From positions 558,001 through 622,000 of the forward strand of contig CAWBZL010000004.1 of assembly GCA_963793275.1 (NCBI GenBank): DNA of 64,000 nt. Reading direction: 5' to 3'. This DNA comes from Marinirhabdus sp963793275. Lineage in GTDB: Bacteria; Bacteroidota; Bacteroidia; Flavobacteriales; Flavobacteriaceae. Below are positions 9,926-17,777 of this stretch, in pieces (the stretch's first letter is position 1; each line of letters starts with the position of its first letter). A program made the translations under genes and the position numbers. Below the pieces are notes generated by a model, which worked only from the letters and a program-made list of their open reading frames with translations, did no database searches and was not told the DNA's origin.

Positions 9926-10965
9926 TGAGTATATACATTATGAAATTTAAAAAAACCTACCTACTATTTGCCCTGTTAGCGTCCCCATTTATTTACGCAC
10001 AAGACGGGCTGCCAGTATATTCAGATTATTTTGCAGACAACTTATATCTGTTACATCCTTCTATGGCTGGAGCAGCAGATTATAGTAAATTAAGAGTAAC
10101 TGCAAGACAACAATGGTTTGATCAGGATGACGCCCCAAACATTCAAACACTTAGCTTTAATACAAGACTTGGTGAGAGTTCAGGGTTGGGAGCTATAATT
10201 TTCAACGATAAAAACGGATTCCATTCCCAAACTGGAGGTTATTTAACCTATGCCCACCACATAAAACTGGGTAGAGGAAGTGGAGATCTTAATCAGGTAT
10301 CTTTTGGGTTGAGCGCAGGTTTAATTCAGTCAAAATTAGATGAAACGCAGTTTGATCCAAACGATTTTGATCCAATTATCGCTGGTATCGTACAAAGTAG
10401 TTCCTATCTAAATGTAGATACGGGTGCCTCTTACAACGTTGGTTATTTTTCGGCTCACGTTACTGTTAAAAATTTACTCTTTAGAAATAGAAGGCTTAAC
10501 TCGGAGCAGTTCGAGCCTAATAATCAACGATCCTATATTATAGGTGCAAACTATTTCATTATTCCTTCTTATGGAACGTGGGCTTTTGAGCCTTCAGTAC
10601 TTTTACAATGGAAAGAAAGAACAGGAGAACAACTTGTAGATATAAACGCAAAAGTGTTTAAGGAACTCGATTTTGCCAGAGTTTGGGGAGGTATTTCATA
10701 CAGAAGAAGTTTTGATGGCGCAGAGTTTCTGGATGGTCAGGAAGTACAGGATCAAAAATTGCAATACATTACTCCGGTAATAGGAATAAATTATAAAAAA
10801 TTCCTTTTTGCTTATACTTATTCCTACCAAACGGGAACAGTGAGATTTGAGAGTGGCGGTTTCCACCAAATAACATTAGGATATAGTATTTTTGATGGTA
10901 AAGTAGGACGTTCCTGGAATCAGGACATGCGTTACAACGGAATGCTAAGACCTAGAGGAAATTAA
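9925..10965 (+). CDS. PorP/SprF family T9SS outer-membrane protein
   Basis: Outer-membrane beta-barrel of the PorP/SprF family, which partners T9SS cargo carrying type B C-terminal domains. The 346-residue product has a signal peptide ending 'PFIYAQ', then the family start 'DGLPVYSDYFADNLYLLHPSMAGA' (shown as DGLPVYSDYF and LHPSMAGA) and 'RVTARQQWF'. Alternating hydrophobic strands run to the C terminus. The ATG at 9925 overlaps the TAA of the giant cargo gene by one base, indicating translational coupling; an alternative ATG at 9940 gives a shorter signal peptide (21 residues). The gene ends the operon at the hairpin 10991-11015. Family and pairing are firm; export specificity for the neighbour is inferred from adjacency. 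Confidence 0.92.
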   Translation: MSIYIMKFKKTYLLFALLASPFIYAQDGLPVYSDYFADNLYLLHPSMAGAADYSKLRVTARQQWFDQDDAPNIQTLSFNTRLGESSGLGAIIFNDKNGFHSQTGGYLTYAHHIKLGRGSGDLNQVSFGLSAGLIQSKLDETQFDPNDFDPIIAGIVQSSSYLNVDTGASYNVGYFSAHVTVKNLLFRNRRLNSEQFEPNNQRSYIIGANYFIIPSYGTWAFEPSVLLQWKERTGEQLVDINAKVFKELDFARVWGGISYRRSFDGAEFLDGQEVQDQKLQYITPVIGINYKKFLFAYTYSYQTGTVRFESGGFHQITLGYSIFDGKVGRSWNQDMRYNGMLRPRGN

Positions 10966-10990
10966 GAAAGCAAAAACTTTATAAATATCA

Positions 10991-11015
10991 AAAGCCCCAT
11001 ATGTGGGGCTTTTTT
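10991..11015 (+). terminator. Rho-independent terminator after porP-like gene
   Basis: AAAGCCCCA / TGGGGCTTT form a 9-bp stem with a 4-nt loop followed by a run of T. It lies between convergent genes and could also serve the minus-strand gene ending at 11049. Confidence 0.85.
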
Positions 11016-11048
11016 AGTTGTTCTTGTTCTAGGAACTAATTTTCGCAC

Positions 11049-12203
11049 CTAGTTCCAGGTATAGTTTTTTCGTTTTGCTTGCTTCTTCAAAGCAGCTATC
11101 ATAGCACTTTCTAATGCGTTGTTGTTTTCATCTTTGTTTTCGGCAATATAATTTCGCCTTTTTACATTAAGTGCGGCTATTTCATCTTGAATACGTTTGC
11201 GCTCATTTCGTTTTTCTTCAACATAAATTTTAATTTGAGTTGTCGATTTTCCCTTTAAATTTTCAGGAAGGTCTTCATTTTTAAGCTTGTCATAATTAAA
11301 ATCTTCTTCTTTTTCAGCATCAACAAGATCCCAGCTGTCGTTTTTATATAAATGAGAACCTTTAGAAACGGTTCTGCTTACTGCATTTGCTTTACTGTAG
11401 GAACCGGCATTGTCGTCCTGCTCCTCCTGCAAAGCAATCTTTTTTCTGCCATATTTACCATAAGGAACATAGGTTTGATTTAGCTTAATATTAAGCTGTA
11501 AAATTAGATCGTCATAAGGTGAAGCGACATGCACAGTGTGCTGGTTGTGGTCTATGGCCATGTAATCTCCATAGGTACTGGTGGCTCCATCTCTCCACTT
11601 AGCGTCAACCCCATGCTGAAAATTACCACAAAAAATAGTGTTCACTACGATGCCTTTTTCTTTGGCATCTGCAGCGGCGTCTTTATAATTTATCTTTCCC
11701 TGTGTAAATGGTTCGTTTCCGGCAATAAAAATCATTTTAAGGTCATCATCATCTTTACCCCATTCAAGGTCGTCCAACGAAGCTTTAATTACGGTGCCAC
11801 AGTATTCACTACCTCCATTTGTAGTTAGTGAGAACAATTCTTTTGAAACAACATCCAGATCGTTTGTAAATGAAGTTATTTTTCGAATAAATCCTTTTCC
11901 TTCGCTTAATCCGTCATTGCCATATTCGTAGAGTGCAATTTCCAGATTTGGGCGTTCTTGCCTGCAACGTGCGTGCGAGAGTTCGTTTACGATTTCCCAT
12001 AATTGGGCTTTTGCCTGATCAATTAGACCATCCATGCTATTGCTGGTATCGAGCAGTAAAGCTACTTTTATTGTGTGTTCTTTTATAGGTATTGGCGTGT
12101 TTTCAACAACAGCCAGAGTTGGATTTTTCGTTTCTGTATCGGCTTTGCAAGCGGTAATACTTAGGACAAGAGCCAGTGCAAATAAGGTGTGTGTCGTTTT
12201 CAT
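11049..12203 (-). CDS. von Willebrand factor A domain lipoprotein
   Basis: Envelope lipoprotein (lipobox Cys19, 'LSITAC') carrying a von Willebrand A domain in residues about 44-240. The metal-ion-dependent adhesion site DTSNS (D52-S54-S56) is intact, and a later 'FIAGNEPF' segment carries the Thr/Asn region. The C-terminal third (about 260-384) is highly charged, with Lys/Glu-rich helices likely to form a coiled coil. vWA domains bind proteins through a divalent metal; the partner cannot be read here. It stands alone, convergent with the cargo/PorP operon and divergent from the histidine kinase at 12407. Several Cys residues (for example 'SEYCGTV', 'TIFCGNF') suggest disulfides in the periplasm. 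Confidence 0.85.
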   Translation of the reverse strand: MKTTHTLFALALVLSITACKADTETKNPTLAVVENTPIPIKEHTIKVALLLDTSNSMDGLIDQAKAQLWEIVNELSHARCRQERPNLEIALYEYGNDGLSEGKGFIRKITSFTNDLDVVSKELFSLTTNGGSEYCGTVIKASLDDLEWGKDDDDLKMIFIAGNEPFTQGKINYKDAAADAKEKGIVVNTIFCGNFQHGVDAKWRDGATSTYGDYMAIDHNQHTVHVASPYDDLILQLNIKLNQTYVPYGKYGRKKIALQEEQDDNAGSYSKANAVSRTVSKGSHLYKNDSWDLVDAEKEEDFNYDKLKNEDLPENLKGKSTTQIKIYVEEKRNERKRIQDEIAALNVKRRNYIAENKDENNNALESAMIAALKKQAKRKNYTWN

Positions 12204-12406
12204 CTTTTTTAATTTTTAGGATACGCCAAACCTACATTCAACTTAATTCCTGTACAACCAGCGATGAGGGAATCGCTCTTTTTAATGCGTGAAAAGGACA
12301 GTTGCGTTAGTAAACCCGGTAAAAACACCTGTATAATTCTGTATATGATAAAATTGTAACTTGAGCAAGTGTATGACAATACGTATGTTTACATTTTAAA
12401 ACTATT

Positions 12407-14608
12407 ATGAGAACACTATTGCTATGTTTTTTTATGTCACTCGTTTTTGTAGCGGGCTTTGCTCAGGTGCGTAAAACTTCAAAAAATTCCTTCACACTAA
12501 AAGGAATTGTAGTTGAAGAAGAAACCAATATCCCTATTGCCAGAGTAAATGTAGAAACCAATAACGGTGCGTATACGACCACCAATGGTAATGGAGAGTT
12601 TTCTATTTCGGTTGAAATAGGCGATGAATTAAGCATAAAGAGTGATGCTTTTAGAACTGTATATTATACCATTAAAGACAAGCAAAACATTACCGTTAAA
12701 GTTCAAAAAGCTGAAGACGAAAAACTAATGGAACCTACAAGTTCTAACAAATCCAAGAAAGATCTGTTTTCAGTGTATATAGACTCGGCCAGGGTTTTTC
12801 TTAAAAAAGACGCTGGAAAAAGTATTGGGTATGTTACCAAAGCATTACAACCTTTTAGAGGTACTTCCATTACAAAAACACAAAACGCAATTGCTTTTGA
12901 AACCCTGGGCGATATTAACCTTTTTTGGAAACAACCAGATCTTGCCATTGATAATTATAAACGAAGTATTTCTGAAGTTGAAACCATAGACAGGCGTATA
13001 AAACTTGCCAATGCTTTTAGGATGAACAGCAACTACCAGGAAAGTCTTTCCTTGTATAAAGAATTACTGAAAGCATCGCTAAGCAATTACCAAAAAGTGA
13101 CAGTTTATGAAGGTTTGGGAGATTCTTACAAAACTATTAACGACCCTGTAAAAAGTGTATTTAACTACCAAAAAGGACTGGATGTGGCAAACGCACACAG
13201 CATTACACCTAAGATCACTAACTTAAATTCGAAAATTGCCGAAGTATATTCCATAAGTGGCGCCACCGAAGAAGCAGAGCAGTATTTTGATAATTCGTTA
13301 AACCTGGCAAAAAAAGAAAATCCAAAGCGAGCGGTTGAGGAAAAAAATAAAGTAGCCGATTTTTACAATCGAAATAGAAATTTTGAAGAGGAAATCAAGC
13401 TGCGGTCCGAAACCCTTGAAGAGCTTAAAGATATACAGATTAATGATGTTGAAATGGACGCCGAAGACGATGTAAATAGTCCTTTAACACCACAACGGCA
13501 AAACTATAAAATTGCCAGCGCTTACATTGCACAGGATAAATACAATGAGGCCATACCTTATTTGGAAAGAAGTATTAATGAAGCCGATTCTAAAGAAGAT
13601 CTGGTGGTACAACAAGCCGCTACCCGTAAACTTTCAGAAGTATACAAAGGCATAGGAAATTTCAGCAAGGCAGCCGAAAGTTACGAGCGTTATGTAGCCG
13701 TTGTTGATGAATTATACGTTAAAAAAGAACAGGAATTATCGCAGGCAACCCGTTTTAATAAAGAAATTGCGCTAAAACAAAACCGGATCACCAGCCTGGA
13801 GAACGAGCGTGAACTTAATGAAAGCCGTTATAGACTGGCCTTTGAGAACCAAAACCTAATCCAAAAAAATAACCGCGTCCAGCAGTGGGTTATTGGCTCA
13901 CTAATACTTATTGCGCTGTTATTGCTTTTTGCAGCCTACACGCAATACAAAAGTGTAAAACAACAGCGGTATGCGAATAATGTACTGGCGTTAAAATCAC
14001 TACGCACACAAATGAACCCGCACTTTATTTTTAATGCGCTAAACTCTGTAAATAGCTTTATTGCTATGAGCGATGAACGTGCCGCCAATAAATATTTAAG
14101 TGAGTTTTCACAATTAATGCGAAGTGTATTAGAGAACAGTGACGAAGATTTTATTCCGTTGAGCAAAGAAATTGAATTACTGGAACTATATGTAAAGCTG
14201 GAACATTTCCGCTTTAAAGATAAATTTGAATATGCAATTACGGTAGATGAAAATTTACAGCTTTCAGAATTTGTAATTCCGCCTATGCTATTGCAACCCT
14301 ATGTAGAAAATGCCGTTTGGCATGGCCTTAGATACAAAGAAGAAAAGGGGAACCTTACCATTCATTTTAAGCAGCTGGATAAAGAGACAGTTACCATCAC
14401 TATTACAGACGACGGAATTGGCCGCAAAAAATCCAAACAACTTAAAACCGATAATCAGAAAAAACAAAAAAGTAAAGGAATGGGGAATATCCAGAAAAGA
14501 ATTACCATTCTAAACGAAATGCATAAAGACAAAGTTGATGTTGCCATACACAACGTATTTGATAATGACGAAGGTACCCAGGTTGTATTAACATTGAAGA
14601 AAGATTAA
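12407..14608 (+). CDS. TPR-containing LytS-type sensor histidine kinase with carboxypeptidase-like N-terminal domain
   Basis: Membrane sensor kinase of 733 residues. A signal peptide (about 1-20) precedes a carboxypeptidase-D regulatory-like beta-sandwich (about 27-98, 'LKGIVVEEETNIPIARVNV'). Then comes a long TPR region (about 140-440), a coiled coil, one membrane helix (about 497-518), and a His_kinase domain with the phospho-acceptor His539 in 'NPHFIFNAL'. An ATPase segment with 'DDGIGRKKS' and 'KGMGNIQKRI' ends the protein. The LytTR regulator follows 25 nt downstream and is the expected partner. The periplasmic beta-sandwich plus TPR is presumably the sensor; the signal is unknown. The fold order is unusual because regulatory-like sandwiches are more often attached to TonB-dependent receptors. 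Confidence 0.9.
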   Translation: MRTLLLCFFMSLVFVAGFAQVRKTSKNSFTLKGIVVEEETNIPIARVNVETNNGAYTTTNGNGEFSISVEIGDELSIKSDAFRTVYYTIKDKQNITVKVQKAEDEKLMEPTSSNKSKKDLFSVYIDSARVFLKKDAGKSIGYVTKALQPFRGTSITKTQNAIAFETLGDINLFWKQPDLAIDNYKRSISEVETIDRRIKLANAFRMNSNYQESLSLYKELLKASLSNYQKVTVYEGLGDSYKTINDPVKSVFNYQKGLDVANAHSITPKITNLNSKIAEVYSISGATEEAEQYFDNSLNLAKKENPKRAVEEKNKVADFYNRNRNFEEEIKLRSETLEELKDIQINDVEMDAEDDVNSPLTPQRQNYKIASAYIAQDKYNEAIPYLERSINEADSKEDLVVQQAATRKLSEVYKGIGNFSKAAESYERYVAVVDELYVKKEQELSQATRFNKEIALKQNRITSLENERELNESRYRLAFENQNLIQKNNRVQQWVIGSLILIALLLLFAAYTQYKSVKQQRYANNVLALKSLRTQMNPHFIFNALNSVNSFIAMSDERAANKYLSEFSQLMRSVLENSDEDFIPLSKEIELLELYVKLEHFRFKDKFEYAITVDENLQLSEFVIPPMLLQPYVENAVWHGLRYKEEKGNLTIHFKQLDKETVTITITDDGIGRKKSKQLKTDNQKKQKSKGMGNIQKRITILNEMHKDKVDVAIHNVFDNDEGTQVVLTLKKD

Positions 14609-14633
14609 TAAAAAACTACAAACGTTTTACCCC

Positions 14634-15365
14634 ATGAATTTACGCACTATTATTGTTGAAGACGAAGAAACCAGCCGGGATATTTTAAAAAATTACCTTG
14701 CAAAGTATTGCCCAAAAGTAGACGTCCTGGGTGAGGCTGCCAATGTAGACGAAGCGTTGGTGCTTATTCGCAATCACGAACTGGATATGGTTTTTCTGGA
14801 TGTTGAAATGCCCTACGGAAATGCCTTCGATCTTTTGGATAAAGTAGGGGACAGGACCTTTGAGACTGTTTTTGTAACTGCTTACAATCACTACGCCTTA
14901 GATGCGCTCAACGCACACGCATCTTATTATCTGTTGAAGCCGATAGATATAGATAAACTGATAGATGCGGTAGATTATGTACACGAAATAAAAACGAAAG
15001 AAAATTCACTTCAAAATATAGTGTTACGGCCTAAGATCACCCAGGTTACAGGAAAAATAACGATTCCTGTACAAAATGGCTTTGAAGTGCTACAAGTGGA
15101 AGACATTCTCTACTGCCAGGCAGATGATAATTACACCAATATTTATGTAGGAGACAAAAAGAAACTGGTAAGTAAGACATTAAAATATTTTGAAGACGCT
15201 TTAAAAGAAAACGGATTTGCCCGCGTACACAAAAGCTACCTGGTAAACGTAAACGCGATTACAGAATATAAAAAAGGAAAAGGCGGAAGTGTAGTACTCT
15301 CCAGCGGAAAAGAAATTATGGTAAGTCCATCCAAAAAGAAAGATCTGCTGGCGTTTTTCGGGTAG
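14634..15365 (+). CDS. LytTR-family response regulator
   Basis: Response regulator of 243 residues with an N-terminal receiver domain (acceptor Asp56 in 'VFLDVEMP', acidic pocket E9/D10, conserved Thr and Lys in 'FVTAYN' and 'YLLKPID'). The C-terminal LytTR DNA-binding domain covers about 145-243 ('DILYCQADDNYTNIY', 'ARVHKSYLVN'). It lies 25 nt downstream of the LytS-type kinase at 12407 and is almost certainly its partner. Target genes cannot be predicted; LytTR regulators usually bind pairs of short direct repeats, and none were recognised upstream of the operon. Confidence 0.93.
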   Translation: MNLRTIIVEDEETSRDILKNYLAKYCPKVDVLGEAANVDEALVLIRNHELDMVFLDVEMPYGNAFDLLDKVGDRTFETVFVTAYNHYALDALNAHASYYLLKPIDIDKLIDAVDYVHEIKTKENSLQNIVLRPKITQVTGKITIPVQNGFEVLQVEDILYCQADDNYTNIYVGDKKKLVSKTLKYFEDALKENGFARVHKSYLVNVNAITEYKKGKGGSVVLSSGKEIMVSPSKKKDLLAFFG

Positions 15366-15401
15366 TTTTAAAATGTATTAGGGCTTTTGGTTTTTAGACC
15401 A

Positions 15402-16193
15402 TTAAAAATCTAATTTCTCTATTTTAATTTTTTCCTGAAATTCCTTCAGCAAAAAAGTAAGTGTATCTGTTTCAGCATTTGTAAAAAACTGAAGTTTCGG
15501 CACCCCTTTTTCTCCAGAGAGTAGCGCAATTTTATCTAACATATTCTTAGTCTGTCTTGCAACAGCTTCCCCAGAGTCTATGATGGTGACTGTGTCTGGT
15601 AATAATTCTCGTAACTGCGGAATGAGATAGGGGTAATGGCTGCACCCCAACACCAGGTAGTCTATATTGGCTGCGAGCATTGGAGTTGTATAGGCAACAA
15701 GTAATTCTTTCAGCTTTATGCTTTCTAAAGCACCTTCTTCGATTAAGGGTACTAATCCCTCGCCTACAATTTCTATCACTGAAATATCTTTTGTAAACGC
15801 CTCAGAAGTTTTATGAAATAAAGCACTGCTTAACGTTCCTTTAGTGGCTAGAATGCCAATACTTTTGGTGTGGGTTCCTAAAGCAGCTGGTTTTATAGCG
15901 GGTTCAATCCCAATTATGGGTATGCTATACGTAGCACGGAGTATATCTATAGCATTGGTGGTGGCGGTATTACAGGCAACAACTATTATTTTACAGCCCA
16001 TAGATATGAGAACTTCGGTATTTTTTATGCTTAATGCTACTATGTCTGCTTCAGATTTGTTCCCGTAAGGAGCATTTGCACTGTCCGCAAGATAGATAGT
16101 GTTCTCGTGTGGGAGAAGTTGTTGTATTTCTTTCCAGATGGAAGAACCTCCTACGCCAGAGTCAAAAATACCAATGGGAGCGTTTTTTGTCAT
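15402..16193 (-). CDS. murI: Glutamate racemase
   Basis: Converts L-glutamate to D-glutamate for peptidoglycan precursors. The 263-residue protein has the family N terminus 'IGIFDSGVGG' (Asp11, Ser12) and both catalytic cysteines: Cys74 in 'VVACNTATTNA' and Cys184 in 'LVLGCSHYPYL'. Length is normal for MurI. It is the last gene of the minus-strand envelope block that runs from the CBS gene through nadK, uppS and bamA to the OmpH genes. A hairpin (16285-16311) separates it from the upstream ompH gene, so it may have its own promoter. The region immediately upstream of its ATG contains a second short palindrome (16197-16217). Confidence 0.96.
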   Translation of the reverse strand: MTKNAPIGIFDSGVGGSSIWKEIQQLLPHENTIYLADSANAPYGNKSEADIVALSIKNTEVLISMGCKIIVVACNTATTNAIDILRATYSIPIIGIEPAIKPAALGTHTKSIGILATKGTLSSALFHKTSEAFTKDISVIEIVGEGLVPLIEEGALESIKLKELLVAYTTPMLAANIDYLVLGCSHYPYLIPQLRELLPDTVTIIDSGEAVARQTKNMLDKIALLSGEKGVPKLQFFTNAETDTLTFLLKEFQEKIKIEKLDF

Positions 16194-16196
16194 GAT

Positions 16197-16217
16197 ATAA
16201 CCCGCAAAGGCGGGTAT
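16197..16217. repeat. Short GC-rich palindrome before murI
   Basis: ACCCGC-AAAG-GCGGGT with flanking AT pairs and one bulged A forms a hairpin 4 nt upstream of the murI ATG. On the plus strand it is followed by CTTTTT. Palindromes of this type are common intergenic elements in flavobacterial genomes (recalled, not checked). No second complete copy was found in the window. Confidence 0.5.
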
Positions 16218-16284
16218 CTTTTTAATTGATTGTTACTTTGTCTTTCTTAGTAGATTATAAATTACAGTAAAAATAGTAAAACAA

Positions 16285-16311
16285 AAAAGCCCGTCACCTG
16301 GACGAGCTTTT
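16285..16311 (-). terminator. Terminator of the ompH operon
   Basis: On the minus strand AAAAGCTCGTC pairs with GACGGGCTTTT (one mismatch) around a 5-nt loop and is followed by a T-rich tract. It lies 25 nt after the stop of the shorter OmpH gene, closing the bamA-ompH-ompH transcript before murI. Confidence 0.75.
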
Positions 16312-16335
16312 AAAATTTTATGTTTTTGGAAAGAA

Positions 16336-16845
16336 TTAGATTCCTAATTCTTTTTTCACATCTGCAAGAAGGTCTTTTCCATCTGCCAGCAGTATTCCAC
16401 CACCTGGAGTGGCGTCCATTACGTATTGAATACCCTGAGCTCTTGCTACTTTCTGGATAGCTTGACGCGCTTTGTCAAGAATAGGTTGTAAGATGTCTAC
16501 TTCTTTTTTTTGAAGATCCTGCATAGCCTGCTGGTTAAATGCCTGAATGTTTCCTTGCATACCCTGTACTTCTTCTACACGTTTTGCGTTTTCTACGTCA
16601 GTTTTAGTGCCAGCTTCACTATCATACTGCTTCGCTTTTGTCTCAAGCTCTCTATACATATCCTTTAATTGGGTATCGTATGTTTTCTTTAATTTTTCTA
16701 ACTGGCCTTGAGCAGCTTTCATCTCCGGCATAGCTTCTACTAGGTCTTGTGTGTTAATATGAGCTATTTTTGCCTGTGCGTTTGTAAGGCTAGTTCCTGC
16801 AACAAAAAGTACTACTGCAATTGCTATTAATTTTAATCGTTTCAT
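16336..16845 (-). CDS. OmpH/Skp family periplasmic chaperone (short paralogue)
   Basis: Skp-like holdase that escorts unfolded outer-membrane proteins across the periplasm. The 169-residue product has a signal peptide (about 1-23, 'AGTSLTNAQA'). The family opening 'KIAHINTQDLVEAMPEMKAA' is followed by long charged coiled-coil arms (about 45-125), and the C terminus is the conserved 'YVMDATPGGGILLADG' region. It lies 45 nt downstream of a second OmpH gene and that lies 38 nt downstream of bamA, so the three are one operon, the standard arrangement in flavobacteria. It is probably a trimer, by family. Confidence 0.93.
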   Translation of the reverse strand: MKRLKLIAIAVVLFVAGTSLTNAQAKIAHINTQDLVEAMPEMKAAQGQLEKLKKTYDTQLKDMYRELETKAKQYDSEAGTKTDVENAKRVEEVQGMQGNIQAFNQQAMQDLQKKEVDILQPILDKARQAIQKVARAQGIQYVMDATPGGGILLADGKDLLADVKKELGI

Positions 16846-16890
16846 TTTAATTAAGTGTTAAGTGTTATTTAAATTAAGGTATTGTTTTTT

Positions 16891-17739
16891 TTATTTTCCG
16901 CCTCCGTCGCCATCACCGTCTCCACCGTTCGGGGGAGCTGTACCGCCACCATTTCTGGCATCGGCTATAGAATCTTGACGTCTTTGACGAATATCCAGTA
17001 AGCTATCTCTTCTTCTTTGAAATTCCATTTTTTTAACATTACGGATAGAATCTCTCACTCTTTTACGTTCAGCCATAGCAGCTTCACGATCATTCTTTTT
17101 ATCTTCTATTGCTTTTTCACGTTCAGTTACAGCTTTATCTTCTTCATCACTTAAACTTTCGAGTCTTTCTACTTCTTGCTTCTCTCTACGGTTCGTAACT
17201 TCTGTACGCTTGTTATTTCGGTTTATGCTTCTAAGCACTGTTTCGCTAATATCATTTCGTTTTGCAGCAAAAAGCATTACAACATCTGCCGATTTGTCAA
17301 AGATAAAATCATATTTTTTAGCTTCAGCAATTTCCTGAACAATATTAAAAACCTGATCCTGTATAGGTTGCACCAACTGTCTGCGTTGTATAATAAGATC
17401 CCCGTTGGGTCCAAAACGATCTTGTTGGTATTTAATCATTTCGTCTTCCTTGATCTTCACCTCTTCTTCACGCTCTTCAATAAGCTCTTTGGTAAGAAGT
17501 ACACGTTCGTTGGCGAGATTTAATTTCATTTGGTCAATTTCCTGACTCTGTTTTTGAATATCTGCCTTCCAGCGTTGCACTTTACCGTCCAGTTGCGTTT
17601 TTGCCTCCTGATACTCTGGAACACTCTCCAGAATATATTCCATATCTATATATCCAATACGGATGCCTCTTTGTGCATCTGCAGTAAAAGAGATGCCTAA
17701 AAACGCTAATGAGATTGCAAGTAATTTTAGTGTTTTCAT
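16891..17739 (-). CDS. OmpH/Skp family periplasmic chaperone (long paralogue)
   Basis: Second Skp-like chaperone, 282 residues from the ATG at 17739; a reading starting at 17775 would put twelve residues in front of the signal peptide 'LAISLAFLGISFTADAQ'. The OmpH core covers about 20-170 ('IRIGYIDMEYILESVPEYQ', long coiled-coil arms, 'YDFIFDKSADVVMLFA'). The remaining hundred residues are an added tail: a very basic and acidic helical stretch rich in Arg, Glu and Asp, then a short Gly/Asp-rich end ('GGDGDGDGGGK'). The tail is absent from the neighbouring paralogue and may bind outer-membrane or cell-wall components; that is inference. It is co-transcribed with bamA. Confidence 0.9.
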   Translation of the reverse strand: MKTLKLLAISLAFLGISFTADAQRGIRIGYIDMEYILESVPEYQEAKTQLDGKVQRWKADIQKQSQEIDQMKLNLANERVLLTKELIEEREEEVKIKEDEMIKYQQDRFGPNGDLIIQRRQLVQPIQDQVFNIVQEIAEAKKYDFIFDKSADVVMLFAAKRNDISETVLRSINRNNKRTEVTNRREKQEVERLESLSDEEDKAVTEREKAIEDKKNDREAAMAERKRVRDSIRNVKKMEFQRRRDSLLDIRQRRQDSIADARNGGGTAPPNGGDGDGDGGGK

Positions 17740-17777
17740 AATTGTTGGTTGTTGTTTAAGAAAATATCGTGCCAATA

